Of a DNA stretch of 64,000 nucleotides, positions 34,542-43,891 are shown one piece after another (positions within the stretch are counted from its first letter, which is position 1; each line of letters starts with the position of its first letter). A model generated the notes under the pieces. It was not told the DNA's origin and made no database searches. It saw nothing but the letters and a program-made list of their open reading frames with translations. Made by a program: the position numbers and the translations under genes. Source of the DNA: Streptomyces sp. NRRL S-340. Lineage in GTDB: Bacteria; Actinomycetota; Actinomycetes; Streptomycetales; Streptomycetaceae. Where the stretch lies: the NCBI RefSeq assembly GCF_000720185.1, contig NZ_JOIY01000008.1, positions 124,001 to 188,000 on the forward strand. Direction: 5' to 3'.

Positions 34542-35578
34542 CACGCCTTCACCCCCGCCACCACACCGTTCGCCCCCGGTGAGGAGAACCGGACCGTGCG
34601 CACCTCGGAGCAGCCCGCGTCGCGCAGCCAGTCGGTGTACTCGGCACCGGTGTAGTTCCGTCCCCAGGTGCCCACCAGCATGTTCATGCTCATCAGCGCC
34701 GCGTCCACCGGGCCGGATTTGTCGTCGTCCACCAGCAGCTCACTGATCAGGACGGTGCCGCCGGAGGGCAGGGCGTCCAGGCAGGAGGCGAGGATCTTCC
34801 GGTTCTGGCTCTCGTCCCAGTCGTGCAGGATCATCGACAGCAGGACGGCGTCGTGCCCGGAGGGCAGCGGATCCGCGAAGAAGTCGGCCGCGGCCGTGTC
34901 GATGCGTCCGGTCATACCGGCCGCGGCGATGCGTTCGCCGGCGAGCGCGCACACGTGCGGCAGGTCGACGACGGTGCCGCTCAGGTGCGGGTGCCGGCGG
35001 CACAGTTCGATCAGGGTGGCGCCCGCGCCGCCGCCGACGTCCATGATCCGACGGACACCGGAGAGGTCGACCGACCCCGCCAGCTGACGGGCGGTCAGGG
35101 TGGAGAAGGTGAAGAGCCCCTCCCAGAAGGACTCCGGCCGGTTGCCCTCCTCGAACATGTTCCGGTCCGGGTCGGGCACCGGCTTGGTGGGGGCGTCGGT
35201 GCGGACCGCCTCGGTCGCGCGAAGCCACCCCGGCGCGGTGTACCGGGCCACCATCTGCACGTAACCGCCGAAGTAGTCGGGCAGGCCGGGCACCAGGTAG
35301 TGCGCCGCGACGGCGGTGTTCCGATAGCGCCCGCCGCGCTGTTCCAGCAGCCCGAGCGCGGTGCACGCGGTCAGCAGGATCTCGGCCGGCCGCTTGCCGA
35401 TGCCGAGCCGGCGGGCCAGCTCGGGAGCGTCGGCGTCGCCGGCGGCCAGGGCCTCGAAGACGCCCGTCTCGATCGCCGCGGTCAGGGTATGGGTCTTCCA
35501 CAGCCCCGTCGCCAGGTCGGTCAGCAGGGTCGGAGGCGGGGTGCCGGGACGCGTCCCGGAGCCGGAACCGGCGGCCAT
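34541..35578 (-). CDS. SAM-dependent O-methyltransferase
   Basis: A 345-residue enzyme of the Methyltransf_2 (plant/actinomycete small-molecule O-methyltransferase) family. The N-terminal dimerisation/winged-helix part (about 20-100) is followed by the SAM motif MDVGGGAGATLIELCRRHP (180-187 core), VVDLPHV, and the catalytic-base region ILHDWDE with His252. It lies one base after the P450 gene. In azinomycin biosynthesis a P450/O-methyltransferase pair (AziB1/AziB2) hydroxylates and methylates C3 of 5-methylnaphthoate. The pair here, next to an aryl-type A-T gene, fits that role. Confidence 0.92.
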   Translation of the reverse strand: MAAGSGSGTRPGTPPPTLLTDLATGLWKTHTLTAAIETGVFEALAAGDADAPELARRLGIGKRPAEILLTACTALGLLEQRGGRYRNTAVAAHYLVPGLPDYFGGYVQMVARYTAPGWLRATEAVRTDAPTKPVPDPDRNMFEEGNRPESFWEGLFTFSTLTARQLAGSVDLSGVRRIMDVGGGAGATLIELCRRHPHLSGTVVDLPHVCALAGERIAAAGMTGRIDTAAADFFADPLPSGHDAVLLSMILHDWDESQNRKILASCLDALPSGGTVLISELLVDDDKSGPVDAALMSMNMLVGTWGRNYTGAEYTDWLRDAGCSEVRTVRFSSPGANGVVAGVKA

Positions 35579-35579
35579 G

Positions 35580-36785
35580 TCAGTGCTCCTCTCCGGTGCG
35601 GAACCGCACCGACACCCGGTCGAACATGATGTGCCGACCGTTCTCGAAATGCAGGTCGCTCGGCTCGTCCAGATCGAACACCGGCAGCTGGGACAGCTCG
35701 TCGAGCACGGCGGCGAACTCGGCGCGGGCCAGGTGCACCCCCATGCAGTGATGGATGCCGTGCCCGAAGCTGAGGTGCTGATGGGAGTTGCCGCGGTCGG
35801 GATCGAAGGTGTCGGGATCCGGGAACTTCTCCGGGTCCCGGTTGGCCGCGTCGAACAGGAGCACCACCCGGGCACCCGCCGGAATGACGGTGCCCGCGAC
35901 GGTGACCTCACGGGTGGTGACCCGCGTGAACCGATCGGTGGGACACCAGCGGCGCAGGACTTCCTCCGCGACGGCCGGGCGCAGCTCCGGCTCGCGGCGC
36001 AGCCGCAGCTGCAGCGCGGGATCCTGGGCCAGCGTGTGCACGAGGCGGGTGATCGAGTTCATCGTGTTGTCGTGCCCGGCGACGCAGAAGCTGACGATGA
36101 TCGAGTACAGCTCCTCGTCCGGCAACGGCGAGCCGTCTTGCCGCGTGGCCGCGAGCCGGGCGAGGTAGCTGCCGTCCGGCTCGTCGCGCACCCGCTCGAC
36201 CTCCTCGGCCAGCAGGGCGTGGAAGGCGGGCCAGAACTTGCTCGCGTCCCGGTCGGCCGAGATGTAGGTCCACATCGTCCGCGTCGCCTCGCGGATCCGG
36301 GCGCGGCAGCTCTCGGAGAGCCCGAAGGCCACTCCGAGCACCTCGATGGCGAACGGCTCCGCGAACTCGGCCATCAGGTCCCCGTGGCCGCGCCCGGCCA
36401 GCGGCGCGAGCAGCCGCGCGACCATGCGGCGCAGCTCCGGCACCATCGCGGAGACGGCCTCGCCCGTCATCGGAGCGGCCATCCGCTCACGTATCCCGCG
36501 CTGCGCCGGGGGGTCGTAGTCGATCGGTGAGAACATCGGCATCCCCTCGGCGCGCGGGAAGTGCACGCCGCGGGCCGAGCTGTAGGTACGCCAGTCCGTC
36601 AGGGCGGCGCGCACGTCCGCGTACCGGGACAGGATCCAGATCCCGCCGTACGCCGGTGACCACGTCACCCCCCGCTCACGGATCTCACTGTTGACCCGCT
36701 CCGCGGTCCGCGGGGTGTATCCGGGGTCGTGGTGGTCGAAAGCGGTCACCAGACGGTCGGTGGCGTCCGCGGCTTCGGTGGTCAT
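35580..36785 (-). CDS. Cytochrome P450, likely aryl hydroxylase
   Basis: A 401-residue bacterial class I P450 with all canonical elements: I-helix AGHDNT (236-241), K-helix E275-VL-R278, and heme loop [10 protein letters not shown] with thiolate C347. It is directly upstream of the O-methyltransferase gene, and downstream of the A-T gene by 78 bases. By analogy with AziB1 it would hydroxylate the naphthoate before O-methylation. Epoxidation of the hydroxy-acid unit is an alternative role. It needs ferredoxin partners, which are not in the window. Start ATG 36785. Confidence 0.93.
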   Translation of the reverse strand: MTTEAADATDRLVTAFDHHDPGYTPRTAERVNSEIRERGVTWSPAYGGIWILSRYADVRAALTDWRTYSSARGVHFPRAEGMPMFSPIDYDPPAQRGIRERMAAPMTGEAVSAMVPELRRMVARLLAPLAGRGHGDLMAEFAEPFAIEVLGVAFGLSESCRARIREATRTMWTYISADRDASKFWPAFHALLAEEVERVRDEPDGSYLARLAATRQDGSPLPDEELYSIIVSFCVAGHDNTMNSITRLVHTLAQDPALQLRLRREPELRPAVAEEVLRRWCPTDRFTRVTTREVTVAGTVIPAGARVVLLFDAANRDPEKFPDPDTFDPDRGNSHQHLSFGHGIHHCMGVHLARAEFAAVLDELSQLPVFDLDEPSDLHFENGRHIMFDRVSVRFRTGEEH

Positions 36786-36863
36786 GCAGGCCTCCATGCC
36801 GATGTCGTCGGTCGGACGAGGTGAGTCGTGCGGAGTGCCGGGGTGCCGCCGACGGGCGGGGCT

Positions 36864-38747
36864 TCAGCGGCGCCGGGGCACGATGGGCGGCAGCGCGCTC
36901 GCGCCGGTGCGCCCGGCGGCGGCCCCCGGGACGCGCTCGGCCAGTTCGGTGACGGTCGGGCCGGCCATCAGGTCCGGCAGTTCGATCCGGACGCCGAAGC
37001 GCTGCTCGATCCGGCTCTGCAACCGGGCCAGCAGCAGCGAGTCGCCGCCGAGTTCCACGAAGTGGTCGTCTGCTCCGACCCGGTCAACCTGCAGCAGATC
37101 CGCGAACAGGCGGGCCATCTCGGTCTGCGCTCCGGGCGCGGGTGCCCGCCAGGCACGCGACGGACGTCCCCGGGACCAGTCGGCCGGGGGCAGCCTGCGG
37201 CGGTCGATCTTGCGGGACGTGTTCAGCGGGAACTCGTCCAGTTGCACGTACGCGACCGGGACCATCCAGTCCGGCAGCCGTTCCACCGCGTGGTCGCGCA
37301 GCTCCAGCGGCGCGACCTCACGTGCCGCGACGAAGCAGGCGACGAGGCGGCGCTGGTCGCCGTCCCAGGTCGCCACCACGGCGACCTGGTCGACGTCCGG
37401 GTGCTGCCCCAGCGCCCACTCGACATCCCCGAGCTCCACCCGGTGGCCGCGGATCTTCACGATGTTGTCGATCCGGCCGTGGTGCTCCAGGATCCCGTCG
37501 GGACGGAACCTGCCCGCGTCGCCCGAGCGGTAGATGCGGCTGCCCGCGGCGCCGAACGGGTTGGGCCGGAACCGGTCGGCGGTCTGTGCCGGATCGCCGA
37601 GATACCCGAGGCTGAGGCAGTCCGAGTCGATCCACACCTCGCCGATCCCGTCGACGACCGGTGTCAGGCCGTCGTCCTCCAGCAGGTGGACGGTGACCCC
37701 GTCGATCGGCCGGCCGACGGGCGGGGCACTGGCGCGGTCGGCGTCGGTGGCCGTGGCGGGAGTGCACCTCTGGGACCAGGGATGGCACGAGTTGGCTATC
37801 TGGAAGGCTTCCAGACTGCCGTAGGAGACGGCGACCTCGAACGGCAGGTCCGCGGGCCCCCACCGGTTCAGCCGGTCACCGCCCAGGGTGAGCAGCCGCA
37901 GCGCGCACCGGCGCGGCCAGGGCAGATTCTGCAGGACCTCGCCGACCGGGGTGATCACGAAACTCTGGGTGATCCGCTCGGCGAGCAGCCAGTCCCGCAG
38001 GGCGGGCGGCGACGCGATCACCTCGTGGTCGCCGATCACGAGCTGGGCCCCCTGCCAGAGCAGACCGCCGACCTCGTGCAGCGCGATCCCGGCGCCGGCC
38101 GCGCCGAGCCAGGAACCGCGGTCGGCGGCGGTGGTGGCGTTCACCGCGGCGCTGCGGGCGGCGCTGAGCGCCAGCCAGGAGTGCTGGGCCAGCACGATCT
38201 TGGCCTCACCGGAGGAGCCGGAGGTGAACATCGCGTAGGCGAGGTCCTCGCTCCGTGGTCGCGCACGCGGGGGGAGCCCGCCGCCGGGTGCCTCCTCGGG
38301 GAGCGGAGCGCTCGCGTCGAGGGTGACCACGGGCAGCCCTGCGGGGAGCGCGGGCAGGGGGTTGCCCGTACCACGGCCGGGCGCCGCGGTCACGACTGCC
38401 GCGGGGCGCGCCGCGGCGATCGCCCGGTCGAACCGTTCGGCGGGTACGGCCGGGTCCAGCGGCATGCACACACCGCCCGTCTTGAGGCAGCCGAGCATCC
38501 CGACTACCCACTCGATGGAGCGGCCCAGGTACATGGCGACCACGTCGCCATGTCCTACTCCCGACCCGGCCAGTTCGCAGGCAAGTCGCTCGGCACGCCG
38601 GTCCAGGTCCCGGTAGGTCAGTTCCCGTTCGCCGTGCCGGACCGCGGGGGCATCGGGGGTGTCGCGGGCGAACAGCTCGATACGGGAGACCACCGTGGTG
38701 GCCGGCCCGGCCCCGGGTACGGCCGGAGCGTCCTGCTGGCTGATCAT
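36864..38747 (-). CDS. A-T didomain NRPS, probable aryl-acid (naphthoate) loading
   Basis: A 627-residue adenylation (about 20-520) and carrier (about 550-615, [13 protein letters not shown]) protein. The A domain is atypical. A3 is [14 protein letters not shown]. The segment that normally reads FDxSVxE is GAGIALHE, so the Asp235 that binds the alpha-amino group is replaced by Gly. A5 is VSYGSLE instead of YGPTE. Loss of Asp235 means that the substrate is probably not an alpha-amino acid. This fits AziA1, the A-PCP protein reported to load 3-methoxy-5-methylnaphthoate in azinomycin B biosynthesis, particularly with the P450 and O-methyltransferase genes directly downstream. The exact substrate is inferred. 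Confidence 0.9.
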   Translation of the reverse strand: MISQQDAPAVPGAGPATTVVSRIELFARDTPDAPAVRHGERELTYRDLDRRAERLACELAGSGVGHGDVVAMYLGRSIEWVVGMLGCLKTGGVCMPLDPAVPAERFDRAIAAARPAAVVTAAPGRGTGNPLPALPAGLPVVTLDASAPLPEEAPGGGLPPRARPRSEDLAYAMFTSGSSGEAKIVLAQHSWLALSAARSAAVNATTAADRGSWLGAAGAGIALHEVGGLLWQGAQLVIGDHEVIASPPALRDWLLAERITQSFVITPVGEVLQNLPWPRRCALRLLTLGGDRLNRWGPADLPFEVAVSYGSLEAFQIANSCHPWSQRCTPATATDADRASAPPVGRPIDGVTVHLLEDDGLTPVVDGIGEVWIDSDCLSLGYLGDPAQTADRFRPNPFGAAGSRIYRSGDAGRFRPDGILEHHGRIDNIVKIRGHRVELGDVEWALGQHPDVDQVAVVATWDGDQRRLVACFVAAREVAPLELRDHAVERLPDWMVPVAYVQLDEFPLNTSRKIDRRRLPPADWSRGRPSRAWRAPAPGAQTEMARLFADLLQVDRVGADDHFVELGGDSLLLARLQSRIEQRFGVRIELPDLMAGPTVTELAERVPGAAAGRTGASALPPIVPRRR

Positions 38748-38826
38748 AGGGTCCTCTCTGAAGGAAGATGAGCCGTGCAGGGCGGTCCGGCCGTACGGGA
38801 CAGTCGTCGGGTCGCCGGAGGGGCGG

Positions 38827-40230
38827 TCAGCCGACGACCAGCCGCATCTCCTCCGGTACGTCGTCGGTCAGCCGGGTCACCGAACCGGCCAGGATCCAGA
38901 GCACGGCGCACAGTGCGAGCGCGGAGGCCAGGTAGAAGGCGGCGCTGTTGCCCACCGTCACGGCGACGGCACTGCCCAGCAGCGGGCCGACGGCGTTGGC
39001 GCCCCAGACGAGCGGCAGGGAGACGCCGCCGACGCGGCCCATCGCCTGCGGCGGCGTGGCCTTCTGGATGAGGGTCATGACCCCGACGTTCCCCACGGGC
39101 GTGGTGAACGACGAGATGCCCTGGGAGACGATCAGCACGGCGACGGCGAACCCGGTCCCGCCGGCCTGGGACACGGGCAGCAGGGCGAACGCCACCACCA
39201 GCATCGAATGGGTCATCAGCAGGGTGCGGCCGATGCCCAGCCGCTCGTTGATCCGGCGGGACAGGATCGCGCCGACCACCACCGGGGCGCCACCGACGCC
39301 GAGGGTCAGCCCGACCTGCGCTGCGCTCAGTCCCAGGTCGTCGTACCCGAACACGATGATCATGGCGAGGACCATGGACACGGCGGTGTTGCCGAAGGTG
39401 GCCATCAGCGTCAGATACCGCAGCAGTCTGTTGCCGAAGGTCATGGTGATTCCACCGCGCAGGTCGGCCAGCGTGGCGCTCAGACCGCGTGCGGCGGTCT
39501 GCTGCTTCTCGGGCTCACGGAACCGTACGAAGCCCAGCGCGACGGCCGCCAGCAGGTAGGAGACGGCGTCGACGGTGATCGCCCGCGCGGCGCCCAGCGC
39601 GCTGACCAGCGCGCCGCCACCGCTGCGTCCGAAGATCAGGGCGACCGAGCGGCTCAGCTGCGTCTTGGCGTTGCCGTCCACCAGGTCCTCGCGCGCCAGC
39701 AGCTGCGGAAGGTAGGCCTGGTAGGCGAGTTGGAAGACGACATCGAAGACGCCCTTGACGAGCGCGGCCACGTACAGGTGGACCATCGTCAGGCTGCCCA
39801 GCGCCCAGGCCAGCGGCAGTGAGCCGAGGACGACGAAGCGGACCGCGTTGGACAGCTGCATCAGCATCCGCCGGTCCAGGCGGTCGGTGAACACCCCCAT
39901 CAGCGGCGCGAGTACGACGAACGGGACCCATTGCGCGGCGATGAGCATGCCGACGCCGAACGCGCCCTCGCCGAAGGTGATGACGGCGAGCAGCGGCAGC
40001 GCGACCACGCTGATCTCGCTGCCGAGCAGGCTGATCGACTCGCCGCCCCAGACCAGAGCGAAGTCGCGGTTGCGGAACAGGACGGAGCGCGGCTTCGTGC
40101 TCGTGCCATCCGTGGGGGGAGACGTGTCGCCGGACGGTTCCGGCGGCGGTGCGGGCGAGACCTCTGCCCCGGCACTTTCTGATGCTGCCGGAGTGGTCCC
40201 CGTCCCGGATGACGAGTTGGTCGAGGTCAT
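38827..40230 (-). CDS. MFS exporter
   Basis: A 467-residue, 12-span major facilitator of the drug/siderophore exporter type (EntS/DHA3-like). After a disordered Ser/Pro/Thr-rich N-terminus of about 55 residues come NRDFALVWGGESISLLGSEI, the loop-2 motif GVFTDRLDRRMLM and many hydrophobic segments. As the first gene of the minus-strand NRPS operon it most likely exports the product and may contribute to self-protection. ATG 40230 is chosen; the frame is open further upstream into the divergent promoter region without protein-like sequence. Confidence 0.92.
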   Translation of the reverse strand: MTSTNSSSGTGTTPAASESAGAEVSPAPPPEPSGDTSPPTDGTSTKPRSVLFRNRDFALVWGGESISLLGSEISVVALPLLAVITFGEGAFGVGMLIAAQWVPFVVLAPLMGVFTDRLDRRMLMQLSNAVRFVVLGSLPLAWALGSLTMVHLYVAALVKGVFDVVFQLAYQAYLPQLLAREDLVDGNAKTQLSRSVALIFGRSGGGALVSALGAARAITVDAVSYLLAAVALGFVRFREPEKQQTAARGLSATLADLRGGITMTFGNRLLRYLTLMATFGNTAVSMVLAMIIVFGYDDLGLSAAQVGLTLGVGGAPVVVGAILSRRINERLGIGRTLLMTHSMLVVAFALLPVSQAGGTGFAVAVLIVSQGISSFTTPVGNVGVMTLIQKATPPQAMGRVGGVSLPLVWGANAVGPLLGSAVAVTVGNSAAFYLASALALCAVLWILAGSVTRLTDDVPEEMRLVVG

Positions 40231-40504
40231 GCCCTGTGGCTCCTCATTGCAGGAATTCGGTGCGAGACGCCGTGTCCGGTCGGGTGCTGGCAGACGAACT
40301 CCCTCAACGCACACCACAATCGACGACGGCGTCACATGCGGCCAGGCTGCACCGTACATTCAGTCTGCATCGGACATCCAGCCCTTCCGCAGAGTCGGCA
40401 CGTATGACGAGATCACCCGACCGGATCGGATGGGGAAGTGGCTTGAAGACAACCTTCCGCCCCCCACGGGCCCCTGGGCAAGTATCTGTGCGTCACGATA
40501 TCGT
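40231..40504. promoter_or_regulatory. Divergent promoter region of the two NRPS transcripts
   Basis: 274 bases between the MFS gene (minus) and the C-T-C gene (plus); it must hold both promoters. No clear Shine-Dalgarno precedes ATG 40505, so that transcript may be leaderless. No strong palindrome was noticed. Confidence 0.5.
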
Positions 40505-43500
40505 ATGTCCATGAGAGACTACGAAGACTACATGCCCCTAGCGGTCATCCAGGAGCACTTCTGGTCCTCGGACGGATCGGCGACGGAACAGGCCCCGCTG
40601 ACCGAGTGCGTGGCGCTGGCGGTGCGGGGCCCACTGGACGCGGCCGCTCTGCGCACGGCGGTCGGCTCCCTGCTGTCCCGGCACGAGATCCTGCGCACCG
40701 CGGTACGGCTGCACGACGGACAGCCGGGCCAAGTGGTCCTCCCCGTGCCCGAGCGGCTGCCGTTGACGATCACCACCCTCCCGTCCCCGGGCCGGGAGAC
40801 GGACGCGCGCCAGGTCCGGGACCGGGAACTGTCCCGGTTCGCCGCGAAGGGGATCGACCCCGCCGCCGGGTGCGGGATCGCGTTCCTGCTGGTGCGCGGC
40901 AGCGACCCGGCGGGCGAGGACATCCTGGCCCTGGCCGTGCACCACATCTTCGCGGACGCCACCGCGGTCCGGCTCCTGCTGTCGGAGCTGGCCGCCGACT
41001 ACGACGCCGCGCTCGCCGGGGCCCCCTCACCGGTGCCCGAACCCGAACTCCAGTACGGCGACTTCACCCGGTGGGAGCATGCCTCGCTGCTCCCGGCCGT
41101 CCAGGAACCCGACACCGCGTGGTGGCGGGATACCCTGCGTGACGCGCCCACCGCCCTGGACGTCAGACCGGACCGGCCGCGCCGCCGTGTCCGCCGAGGC
41201 ACCGGCCGACGCGTCGGCCTCGTCCTGCGGGGAGTCGACGGACCCGCCGTGCGGAACACCGCACGGACTCTGCACGCCTCGCCCTACGCCCTGTGCCTGG
41301 CGGGCTGGGCGGCCATGATCACCCGCTCCACCGGTGACACGGACCTGATACTCGGCGTCCTCGCGGCCAACCGGACCGTTCCGCAACTGGAGCCGCTCGT
41401 CGGGCAGTTCGCCAACACCGTCCCGCTGCGCCTGGACCTCGGAGGCGCACCGGACCTCGCCGGCGCGGTGTCCCGCTGCTCGGCCGCTGTGGCCGCGGCC
41501 ATCGAGCACGGCAGGCTGCCGTTCAACCGGATCGTGCGGGCCGCGGCCGTCCCGCGCCCGACCGACCGGCCTCCGCTGATCCAGCACATGTTCATGCCGC
41601 GCGTGGACGCCGTCGGCGAACTGAGCCTCGGGGGACAGCCGGTACGGATCCTGGACGTCGAACGCGACCGCGGCCGGTTCGACACCGTCGCGGAGATCGA
41701 CGTCACCGACGACCAGGTCCGGTTGTGGCTCGAGTACGACAGCGACCTCTACACCCCGGACGGGATACAGGCCCTGGTGGACGACTACGCGGGGGTGCTG
41801 CGGCAGTGGCTGGCCCGGCCCGCACTGCGCCTGCCGGAGCTGGAACTGAGCGCACCGGAGCCGGCCGGCCTCGCCCCCGTCGACCAGGAGCCGGCCGAGG
41901 GGAGCGAGGCGGAGGAACTCCGGGTGGACCTGCCCGGCGGCAGGTCCGTCACCTTCCTGCTCGACCGCTCCCGCGGTCCCGGGAACCGGCCCGTCCTGAC
42001 CGGACTGCGCGGGGCCCGGGCAGCGGACCTGGAACTGCGGCCCGGAGGATCCGTGCACCACCCCACGGACCTGCTGCTCGCCGGGGTCCCCACCGGCCTC
42101 ACGGCCCGGCGCGATCCACGGGGCCTGCTGGAGATCGTGGTGGAGACACCCGCCCCGGTGGCGGACGCCCGTCCGGCCACAGGCACGGGCACGGGCCCGG
42201 ACCGGCTCCTCGCCCTCGTCACGGAGATCTGGGCGCAGGCGCTCGAGGTGCCCGGACTGGCCCCGGACGACGACTTCTTCACCTGCGGCGGGCACTCACT
42301 GCTGGCCACCGCGCTGGTGACCGAGATGCAGGAGACACTCGGCGTCAAGGTACGGGTCCGCGCGCTGTTCGAGAATCCCACCCCGGCAGAGCTGACCGCC
42401 CACCTGCGGGACACCGAACCCGAACTGGACCGCATGCTCGAACTCCTCGCCGCGCTGCCGGACACCACGCCGGCGCAGAGCGCGGAGGCGCCGGAGCGGC
42501 ACGACACGCACCTCGCCACCGCGCGGACCGCGGGCGGAACCGCGCAGACCGTGGACACACCACTGCTGTCCGGCCAGCGTCAGCTGTGGCTCGCCCAGCA
42601 GGCCGACCCGGACGCGCTCACCCACACCATCCCGCTGATCCTGGACCTGGCCGGACCGCTGCACCCCGAGGCGTTCGCCGCGGCGCTCAACGACGTGGTC
42701 GCGCACCAGCCGGGCCTGCGCGCCACGTTCGTCGAGGTCGACGGCCTGCCGGTGCAGCGGATCAGACCCCACACCCCGATCGACGTCCCCGTGACCGACC
42801 TGACCGGCCACGACGACGCCGCCCGCGAAACCGAGCTGCGGCGCCTGGAACAGGAGATCGCGTACACCGGATTCGACCTCACCCGCGGCCCGCTGCTGCG
42901 GGCCCGGATCATCCGGCTGGGGGCGGACCGCGCTCAGGTCCAGCTCCTGTTCCACCACCTGGTCACCGACGAGGTGTCCCAGACCCTGCTGATGCAGGAG
43001 CTGAGCACCGCCTACCGGGCCAGGACCGCCGGACGCGCTCCGGTCCTGCCGCCGCACGAGACCGACCTCGCCACCCTGGCCAAGGACGAGCGGGACTCCC
43101 TCGCCGGCGCGGAGGGCGAACGCCTGCGCCGGTTCTGGGTCCGTGAGCTGACCGGAGCGGCCCCGCTGCGCCTGCCCACCGACCGCCCGCGTGGCGACCG
43201 GGCCCGTTTCCGCGGCGAGTTCCTGGAACGGCCGGCCTCCGCCGACGCGGCCACGACGGTGCGCGAGCTGGCCGGCGTCTGCCGCACGACCCCGTTCACC
43301 GTGTTCTGCGCCGCCGTCGCGATCGTACTGGGACGGCTGAGCGGCCAGAGCGACATCGTCATCGGAATCCCCACCGCGAACCGCACCCAGCGGGGAGCCG
43401 ACCGGCTGATCGGCTGCTTCCTCAACGTCGTCCCGGTCCGGCTCGACCTGTCGGGCAACCCCCGCTTCGACGAACTCGTCCAGCGGGTGAGCGAGGCCGT

Positions 43501-43891
43501 CCTGCGCTCCTACGAACACCAGCAGCTGCCCTTCGCGGAGATCGTCCAGGCGGTCCAGCCCCGGCGAGCGCCCGGTACCCACCCCATCTACCAGGTCACC
43601 TGCGAACTGCAGCTGGAGTCCTGGATGCCCGCCCGGTTCGCGGACCTGGACTGCGACTACCGCTTCGTCTCCCACGGCACGGCCCGCTACGACTTGGCCT
43701 TCCACGGGCTGCTGCGCCCCTCCGGACTCTCGGCGATGGTGGAGCTCAACACCGACCTGTGGGACCGGGCGACCGGCTACCGGCGGATCGATCAGGTGCT
43801 GGAGCTGCTCGCCGTGGCGGCGCGCGGCCCGCGGACCCCGATCGACGACCTGCCCGTGACGGAAGGGGAGCCGCGGGCCCTCAGGCGGTGA
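40505..43891 (+). CDS. NRPS C-T-C protein lacking an adenylation domain
   Basis: A 1128-residue protein with two condensation domains around one carrier. C1 (about 8-430) has VHHIFADA with catalytic His147. A linker of about 130 residues follows (VDLPGGRSVTFLLDRSRGPG and on), too short and without motifs for an A domain. The carrier is FTCGGHSLLATAL (about residue 597). C2 (about 680-1110) has LFHHLVTDE. In both C domains the Gly of HHxxxDG is replaced (Ala, Glu) while His and Asp are kept. The carrier must be loaded in trans. One C domain may form the ester between the aryl acid and the hydroxy acid and the other an amide (inference). Its 3' end overlaps the convergent cysN gene by 11 bases. 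Confidence 0.92.
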   Translation: MSMRDYEDYMPLAVIQEHFWSSDGSATEQAPLTECVALAVRGPLDAAALRTAVGSLLSRHEILRTAVRLHDGQPGQVVLPVPERLPLTITTLPSPGRETDARQVRDRELSRFAAKGIDPAAGCGIAFLLVRGSDPAGEDILALAVHHIFADATAVRLLLSELAADYDAALAGAPSPVPEPELQYGDFTRWEHASLLPAVQEPDTAWWRDTLRDAPTALDVRPDRPRRRVRRGTGRRVGLVLRGVDGPAVRNTARTLHASPYALCLAGWAAMITRSTGDTDLILGVLAANRTVPQLEPLVGQFANTVPLRLDLGGAPDLAGAVSRCSAAVAAAIEHGRLPFNRIVRAAAVPRPTDRPPLIQHMFMPRVDAVGELSLGGQPVRILDVERDRGRFDTVAEIDVTDDQVRLWLEYDSDLYTPDGIQALVDDYAGVLRQWLARPALRLPELELSAPEPAGLAPVDQEPAEGSEAEELRVDLPGGRSVTFLLDRSRGPGNRPVLTGLRGARAADLELRPGGSVHHPTDLLLAGVPTGLTARRDPRGLLEIVVETPAPVADARPATGTGTGPDRLLALVTEIWAQALEVPGLAPDDDFFTCGGHSLLATALVTEMQETLGVKVRVRALFENPTPAELTAHLRDTEPELDRMLELLAALPDTTPAQSAEAPERHDTHLATARTAGGTAQTVDTPLLSGQRQLWLAQQADPDALTHTIPLILDLAGPLHPEAFAAALNDVVAHQPGLRATFVEVDGLPVQRIRPHTPIDVPVTDLTGHDDAARETELRRLEQEIAYTGFDLTRGPLLRARIIRLGADRAQVQLLFHHLVTDEVSQTLLMQELSTAYRARTAGRAPVLPPHETDLATLAKDERDSLAGAEGERLRRFWVRELTGAAPLRLPTDRPRGDRARFRGEFLERPASADAATTVRELAGVCRTTPFTVFCAAVAIVLGRLSGQSDIVIGIPTANRTQRGADRLIGCFLNVVPVRLDLSGNPRFDELVQRVSEAVLRSYEHQQLPFAEIVQAVQPRRAPGTHPIYQVTCELQLESWMPARFADLDCDYRFVSHGTARYDLAFHGLLRPSGLSAMVELNTDLWDRATGYRRIDQVLELLAVAARGPRTPIDDLPVTEGEPRALRR

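Noticed and set aside
31647..34655. 1002-codon plus-strand open frame
   Set aside because: It is antisense to the C-A-T and thioesterase genes; long antisense frames are normal at this GC content.
35580..36785. Second P450 considered as a RiPP-modifying enzyme
   Set aside because: It lies inside an NRPS operon beside an O-methyltransferase and has a canonical I-helix; no small aromatic peptide gene is adjacent.
36828..38771. 647-codon plus-strand open frame
   Set aside because: It is antisense to the A-T NRPS gene and low in protein-like sequence.
41930..42190. Linker in the C-T-C protein considered as a remnant A domain
   Set aside because: About 130 residues with no A3, A5, A7, A8 or A10 motif; too little is left to call a domain.
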